From assembly GCF_020742175.1 (NCBI RefSeq), contig NZ_DYXM01000150.1:1-9920 (forward strand): 9,920 nucleotides of DNA. The letters are read 5' to 3'. Each line of letters opens with the position of its first letter. Within the stretch, counting starts at the first letter, position 1. Position numbers and translations under genes: made by a program. The notes beneath the pieces are model-generated. The model saw only the letters and a list, made by a program, of their open reading frames with translations, was not told the origin of the DNA and ran no database searches. This DNA comes from Dietzia timorensis (GTDB lineage Bacteria > Actinomycetota > Actinomycetes > Mycobacteriales > Mycobacteriaceae). Shown here in pieces: positions 6,528 through 9,920 of this stretch.

Positions 6528-7394
6528 CTAGGGTCCTTCCGTCACGGCGCGGGAAATCAGGTCCCTCGGGCTGGGCAGGGTCGAGGGCATTTCGTGTGGC
6601 GCCGGTTCCACAGTAATTGTTTCGAGTTCGGCGGGGCGATGGAGCCAAAGAAAGTATTCGACATTTCCGCTGGGCCCGGGGAGCGGGCTCGCGACACAGC
6701 CCTTCACGTTCAGTCCGAGTGACTCGCTGTATCGCGCGACGTGTTCGACTGCGGCACCACGGAGCTCGTCCGATCGGACGACGCCGCCGCTACCCAGCCG
6801 GTCCTTCCCCACCTCGAACTGCGGTTTGATCATGGGCAGGATGTCACCGCCGGGCCTGGCGCACTTTGCCAGCGCCGCCATGACAAGTGGCAACGAGATG
6901 AACGACAGGTCCGAGACGACAAGGTCGACGTGGCCGCCGATGAGTTCTGGGGTCAACGTGCGCACGTTCGTCTTGTCGAAAACCTCGACCCGGGGATCGT
7001 TTTGAATTCGCCAGACGAGTTGGCCGTATCCCACATCGGCGGCGACAACCTGCTTCGCTCCTCGCTTGAGGAGCACGTCGGTAAAGCCACCCGTCGATGC
7101 GCCCGCATCCAAGCACCGCGCGCCATCCACAGGTACGAGGTTTCCTCCCTCGTCCTTACCGAATTCATCGAGGGCGCCGACGAGCTTATGCGCGCCACGT
7201 GATGCCCACTGCTGGGTGTTCTCCCGAACCGCGATCGACGCGTCGGGCGCCACCTGTGTCGCGGGCTTCTCAGCCCGAACGCCGGCCACCACCACGGCAC
7301 CTTCGGCGATCAGTTGTCTGGCGCGTTCACGGGAGTCGACGATCTTTCTCCGAACGAGTTCGGAGTCGAGTCGCATTCTATTGGGACGAGCCAC
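6528..7394 (-). CDS. tlyA: TlyA rRNA 2'-O-methyltransferase (16S/23S)
   Basis: TlyA adds 2'-O-methyl groups to 16S rRNA and 23S rRNA at the subunit interface; in mycobacteria these marks make ribosomes sensitive to capreomycin. The 288-residue protein has an S4 RNA-binding domain at about 8-60 (RLDSELVRRKIVDSRERARQ) and an FtsJ-type methyltransferase domain from about 65. The SAM motif is DAGASTGGFT at 96-105. The catalytic K-D-K-E set can be placed as K70 (SRGAHK), D162 (SDLSFISL), K190 (IKPQFEVGK) and E246 (GNVEYFLW). The linker between the domains reads QQWA (61-64) where M. tuberculosis has RAWV, and about seven residues are added near 80-88. The GTG start at 7394 matches the family N-terminus MAR..RVDAELVRR. 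It is 10 bp after the small protein gene and 31 bp before ppnK. The function is strongly supported. Confidence 0.95.
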   Translation of the reverse strand: MARPNRMRLDSELVRRKIVDSRERARQLIAEGAVVVAGVRAEKPATQVAPDASIAVRENTQQWASRGAHKLVGALDEFGKDEGGNLVPVDGARCLDAGASTGGFTDVLLKRGAKQVVAADVGYGQLVWRIQNDPRVEVFDKTNVRTLTPELIGGHVDLVVSDLSFISLPLVMAALAKCARPGGDILPMIKPQFEVGKDRLGSGGVVRSDELRGAAVEHVARYSESLGLNVKGCVASPLPGPSGNVEYFLWLHRPAELETITVEPAPHEMPSTLPSPRDLISRAVTEGP

Positions 7395-7404
7395 GTGTGA
7401 TCGC

Positions 7405-7716
7405 CTACTTCCGTCCCGAGTCGAGCGAGGCGAGCGCGTCCGCGAGTGCGTCGTGAGCCGCGTTTAGCGCTTCTAGCTGTTCGGCGGTGACCTCTACAAG
7501 CTCCTCTCCGCGGAGCTCATCGGCGGCGTCTGCGTCGGTGGGATCTTCGCCTCCCGCAGAGGAAGGAGCGTCCACGGTGACGAGCGCGCCGTCAGCCAAC
7601 GCCTCATCGAGCAGATCCTCGACATGTTCACGCAGTTTGGCGAGATCGATGCCCGTCCCTGGCATGGAGCCCGGGTCGGGACGGTTTGTGTCCGCGGGTT
7701 CGGTTTCGGAGGTCAC
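7405..7716 (-). CDS. Small acidic protein of unknown function (position of Rv1693)
   Basis: A 103-residue acidic protein with no catalytic motif that I recognise. It has a helical stretch at about 23-42 (IDLAKLREHVEDLLDEALAD), an acidic, disordered middle (50-70), and a second helix at about 77-98 (EQLEALNAAHDALADALASL). No signal peptide or membrane segment is visible. The start is GTG at 7716, whose GTGA overlaps the TGA stop of the phosphatase gene by 4 bp. AAGGGAG lies 10 nt before it inside the upstream gene, so translation is probably coupled. It ends 10 bp before tlyA. The same position in M. tuberculosis holds the small hypothetical Rv1693, and the C-terminal helix looks like that family, but this is from memory. 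The frame is supported by the overlaps and the ribosome binding site; the role is unknown. Confidence 0.82.
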   Translation of the reverse strand: MTSETEPADTNRPDPGSMPGTGIDLAKLREHVEDLLDEALADGALVTVDAPSSAGGEDPTDADAADELRGEELVEVTAEQLEALNAAHDALADALASLDSGRK

Positions 7717-8585
7717 GAGTCAACTTCTCCCTTGTATTCGCTGACCGAGAGGGTCAGTGATTCCAACCCGGGAGCGACGAACGTCGGGCGGGAGACGGCG
7801 TCCGAGCGCAGCGCCTGGTCTTCGGCAGAGACACCGGTAAGCACCATTAGCGAGTCCATCTGGGCCGCGCATGCCCCCGCGATGTCGGTATCGAGTCGAT
7901 CTCCGATCACCAGCGGTCGTTTCGATCCGATGCCTTGCGCGGCGCGAATCAAGATCTCGGCTCCGGGCTTGCCGGCGACCTCGGGTTGTTTATCCGTGGT
8001 GACTTCCATCGCCTTAACGAAAGCGCCATTGCCGGGAAGCAGCCCGCGTTCTGTCGGCAGTGTGGTGTCGGTGTTGGAGGCAATCCACCGCGCACCGGCA
8101 CGAATCGCGAGTGCGCCTTCGGCGAGGTCAGCCCATGTCAGTTCCTTACTGAGGCCTTGAAACACAACTTCGGGCCCATCGTCGGCGCTCGTGACTACCT
8201 GGAAACCGGCTTCTCGGACGAGGTCCGTGAACGCAGGTGCCCCGACGACCAAAGCCTTCGTGCCTTCTGCCAGGGAATCTTTAGCGATTGCTACAGCTGC
8301 TTGCGAGCTCGTCATGACCTGATCGCTTGTGGCCGAGAACCCCAACGAAGAAAGCAACTTCGCGACGTCGCCGGGCGATTTGCTCGCATTATTTGTCACG
8401 TATGACACCGGCAGGTCTAAAGCAGAAAGCGCTTCTGGCGCACCTGGGATGGCGATCGTTCCCCGAATGAGCGTGCCGTCGAGGTCAAGCAGCAAACCGT
8501 CGTAGAACGAGTGGAGTGGAGACGAGTCTGCTGGCACAAACGCTGGGCCTATCGCTCGAGCGGCGATCTGTGATTGGGCGTTCAC
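7713..8585 (-). CDS. HAD-superfamily phosphatase, NagD type (Rv1692/glycerol-3-phosphate phosphatase family)
   Basis: This is a cytoplasmic phosphatase of the HAD IIA (NagD) group. In M. tuberculosis the homologue Rv1692 hydrolyses glycerol-3-phosphate to recycle phospholipid head groups. All four HAD motifs are visible in the 290-residue protein: I, LLLDLDGTL with D34 and D36; II, VTNNAS with T64; III, AGKPG with K206; IV, IGDRLDTD with D229 and D234. The cap domain lies between motifs II and III. The frame stays open to 8693, but that would run into the TPR gene; GTG at 8585 is preferred because GGAAAGGAAG lies just upstream and the conserved domain begins soon after. The gene is 35 bp after the TPR gene and overlaps the small protein gene by 4 bp. 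The enzyme class is certain; the substrate is inferred from family and gene order. Confidence 0.92.
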   Translation of the reverse strand: MNAQSQIAARAIGPAFVPADSSPLHSFYDGLLLDLDGTLIRGTIAIPGAPEALSALDLPVSYVTNNASKSPGDVAKLLSSLGFSATSDQVMTSSQAAVAIAKDSLAEGTKALVVGAPAFTDLVREAGFQVVTSADDGPEVVFQGLSKELTWADLAEGALAIRAGARWIASNTDTTLPTERGLLPGNGAFVKAMEVTTDKQPEVAGKPGAEILIRAAQGIGSKRPLVIGDRLDTDIAGACAAQMDSLMVLTGVSAEDQALRSDAVSRPTFVAPGLESLTLSVSEYKGEVDS

Positions 8586-8620
8586 GTGCAGGTACTTCCT
8601 TTCCCGATTACGGGGAGCGC

Positions 8621-9613
8621 CTAGGACAGGTTGTCGAGCCGTTCTTGTGCATCCGTTGCCTCTTCGTCGGCTGCCAACGAGGATTCGAACCATACGCGTG
8701 CCTCGCCGGTGCGCTCAGCTGCAGCGAGAACGTCTGCGTAGGCGTATGCCACACGTGCGGCCTGTTCGCCCTTTCCGTCCTTGGACAGCCCTGCGTCCTC
8801 GAGAGTCACAAGAGCCGCGTCGATCTGTTCAAGATCCAGTCGCGCACCGGCCTCAACGATTTTCAGTTCGACCAGGTCCTCCTCGTCGAGTTGCTGCGCC
8901 TCTTCGCTGCGGGCAAGTTCGATCGCCCGTTCCGGACGGCCCAAGCCGCGTTCAGCGTCGGCCATGAGAGAAAGAAGGCCAGGGCCACCCTGGAGCCGGC
9001 GTGCTGCTCGAAGCTCCGAGAGGGTTTCCGCCCATTCGCCGCAACTGTATGCGATGACCCCGAGCATCTCTCGAACGACGCCGATTCGGCCTGCACGAGC
9101 CTTCGCCGCGCGGCCGTGCCGCAGTGCGAGCTTCGGGTTCTCTTCGAGCGCCCACATTGCAGCCACAAGGTGGCGTGCCACCGCGTCAGCGTTCTCCTTG
9201 TTCAGAGTGCGTAAATCGCGACGAATCTCGGGCTCGAGGTCCTGCGGGGTGATATCTTCCGGGATTTCTGGAGCATCAACACGATTGTGCGAGGAAGCAC
9301 GATCGGAGTCTGCCGAGCGGCGATCCCTGGGACTGCCCTGTCTACGGTCGTCGGGGCGTCCCCGGCGTTCCCCACGACGATCATTTCGGCCGCCTGTGTA
9401 TGCGCCCTTTGCGCGGCCGGGCCGGCGTTCGCCTGAACCAGCGTCTTCGCGGGGGCTTCGGCGCACTCCCTCGGCCGAGGCGTCGGAAGAGCGATAGTTT
9501 CTGCCGCGGCTTTCGCCAAAGGAAGAGTTATTTCTATTGCGGTCACCGCGCCTGGGTACGTCCCTGCCGCTGTGTGGCGCTCGGTTCGAGCCTTCATTTC
9601 CGAAATTACTCAC
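8621..9613 (-). CDS. TPR-like helical repeat protein with arginine-rich disordered N-terminus (Rv1691-like)
   Basis: The 330-residue protein has two parts. Residues 1-112 are low complexity and rich in R, D, G and S (for example NDRRGERRGRPDDRR), with high net positive charge and no predicted fold. Residues 115-330 are helical and acidic overall, with TPR-like pairs such as HGRAAKARAGRIGVVREMLG and GLLSLMADAERGLGRPERAIELA. No signal peptide or membrane helix is seen. The start is GTG at 9613, preceded by AAAGGGAGAG; the frame stays open to a TTG at 9676, which has no good ribosome binding site. It is the first gene of the likely operon running to recN and lies directly downstream of the rRNA operon. 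Its position and C-terminal half fit M. tuberculosis Rv1691. The function is unknown; RNA or ribosome binding by the basic tail is only a guess. Confidence 0.87.
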   Translation of the reverse strand: MSNFGNEGSNRAPHSGRDVPRRGDRNRNNSSFGESRGRNYRSSDASAEGVRRSPREDAGSGERRPGRAKGAYTGGRNDRRGERRGRPDDRRQGSPRDRRSADSDRASSHNRVDAPEIPEDITPQDLEPEIRRDLRTLNKENADAVARHLVAAMWALEENPKLALRHGRAAKARAGRIGVVREMLGVIAYSCGEWAETLSELRAARRLQGGPGLLSLMADAERGLGRPERAIELARSEEAQQLDEEDLVELKIVEAGARLDLEQIDAALVTLEDAGLSKDGKGEQAARVAYAYADVLAAAERTGEARVWFESSLAADEEATDAQERLDNLS

Positions 9614-9688
9614 TCGGGTTTCTCTCCCTTTTTCGCGATAAGTGCGCCACCGAACTACGACCCCTATGAAGTTCAAAGCGACGGCTTG

Positions 9689-9694
9689 AGTCTA
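9689..9694 (-). promoter_or_regulatory. Weak candidate -10 element for the TPR-to-recN operon
   Basis: TAGACT on the minus strand fits the TANNNT pattern and would start transcription near 9682, about 70 nt before the TPR start codon. No good -35 is found at the right spacing. Some promoter is expected here because a strong terminator lies just upstream. Confidence 0.25.
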
Positions 9695-9740
9695 TCTCCT
9701 AGTAGCGAAGGAACGGCACAATGGCCGGCACCTACACATG

Positions 9741-9784
9741 AAAAAACCTGGTTCCCGAACCGCTAAGTGCGGTCGGGAACCAGG
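9741..9784 (-). terminator. Rho-independent terminator of the rrn operon
   Basis: The stem pairs cctggttcccg and accgc (from 9747) with gcggt and cgggaaccagg (to 9784): about 16 bp with a single bulged base and a 5-nt loop. On the minus strand it is followed directly by six T residues (9746-9741). It begins about 13 nt after the 5S 3' end, the classic layout for ending an rRNA operon. Confidence 0.95.
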
Positions 9785-9796
9785 TAATCAATTTTA

Positions 9797-9915
9797 GTTC
9801 GGCGGTGTCCTACTCTCCCACAACCTCGCGGTTGCAGTACCATGGGCGCTGGCAGGCTTAGCTTCCGGGTTCGGAATGGGACCGGGCGTTTCCCTGCCGC
9901 TATAGCCACCGAAAC
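9797..9915 (-). rRNA. rrf: 5S ribosomal RNA
   Basis: The minus strand matches remembered actinobacterial 5S rRNA closely, including AGCGGCAGGGAAACGCCCGG, CCCATTCCGAACCCGGAAGC and GTAGGACACCGCCGAA. The 5' segment UUCGGUGG pairs with CCGCCGAA at the 3' end to close helix I, giving a molecule of about 119 nt. The ends are placed by this helix and may be off by a few bases. The 23S and 16S genes should lie beyond the right edge. A terminator follows at 9741-9784. Confidence 0.97.
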
Positions 9916-9920
9916 ACGGT

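Noticed and set aside
8586..8693. N-terminal extension of the HAD phosphatase by 36 residues.
   Set aside because: It would overlap the end of the TPR gene, has no ribosome binding site, and its Arg-rich sequence is unlike the family; GTG 8585 has a clear ribosome binding site.
9785..9796. T-rich stretch on the plus strand beside the rrn terminator, which could make it bidirectional.
   Set aside because: The T-run is broken and starts several bases from the stem, and no plus-strand gene ends here.

Overview
The window is a compact, high-GC stretch of actinobacterial housekeeping DNA. All nine protein genes and the rRNA gene lie on the minus strand. The best guess is the order Mycobacteriales (Corynebacterium/Dietzia/Mycobacterium relatives). 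Gene order follows the Mycobacterium tuberculosis Rv1691-Rv1700 block: TPR protein, HAD phosphatase, small protein, tlyA, ppnK, recN, steA, pyrG, NUDIX hydrolase. This comparison is from memory of those loci, not from a search. The genus cannot be fixed from what is visible.

In transcription order (high to low coordinates), the window opens with the 5S rRNA of an rrn operon whose 16S and 23S genes lie outside the window. A strong rho-independent terminator follows the 5S. After a gap of about 180 bp comes a likely operon: a TPR protein with an arginine-rich disordered N-terminus, a NagD-type HAD phosphatase (Rv1692/glycerol-3-phosphate phosphatase type), a small acidic protein coupled to it by a GTGA overlap, the rRNA 2'-O-methyltransferase tlyA, the NAD kinase ppnK and the DNA repair ATPase recN. 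Spacings are -4 to +35 bp. Next is steA (a cell-division/septum protein) behind a 161-bp intergenic region. Then come two hairpins, a candidate promoter, pyrG (CTP synthase, TTG start) and, 18 bp further on, an ADP-ribose-pyrophosphatase-like NUDIX gene cut by the window edge.

The genes cover nucleotide and cofactor supply (pyrG, ppnK, NUDIX), ribosome modification (tlyA), DNA repair (recN), lipid/phosphate recycling (HAD) and envelope/septum work (steA). I see no mobile element, CRISPR array, tRNA gene or obvious foreign island.

The most interesting signal is upstream of pyrG. A recognisable promoter places the transcription start at a short C-run. That run is perfectly complementary over 7 nt to the pyrG Shine-Dalgarno region. 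This is the layout expected for CTP-sensed start-site switching, as known for enterobacterial pyrC/pyrD, and would give simple feedback on CTP synthase. A second point is that the steB/mctB partner gene, expected between steA and pyrG, is absent.
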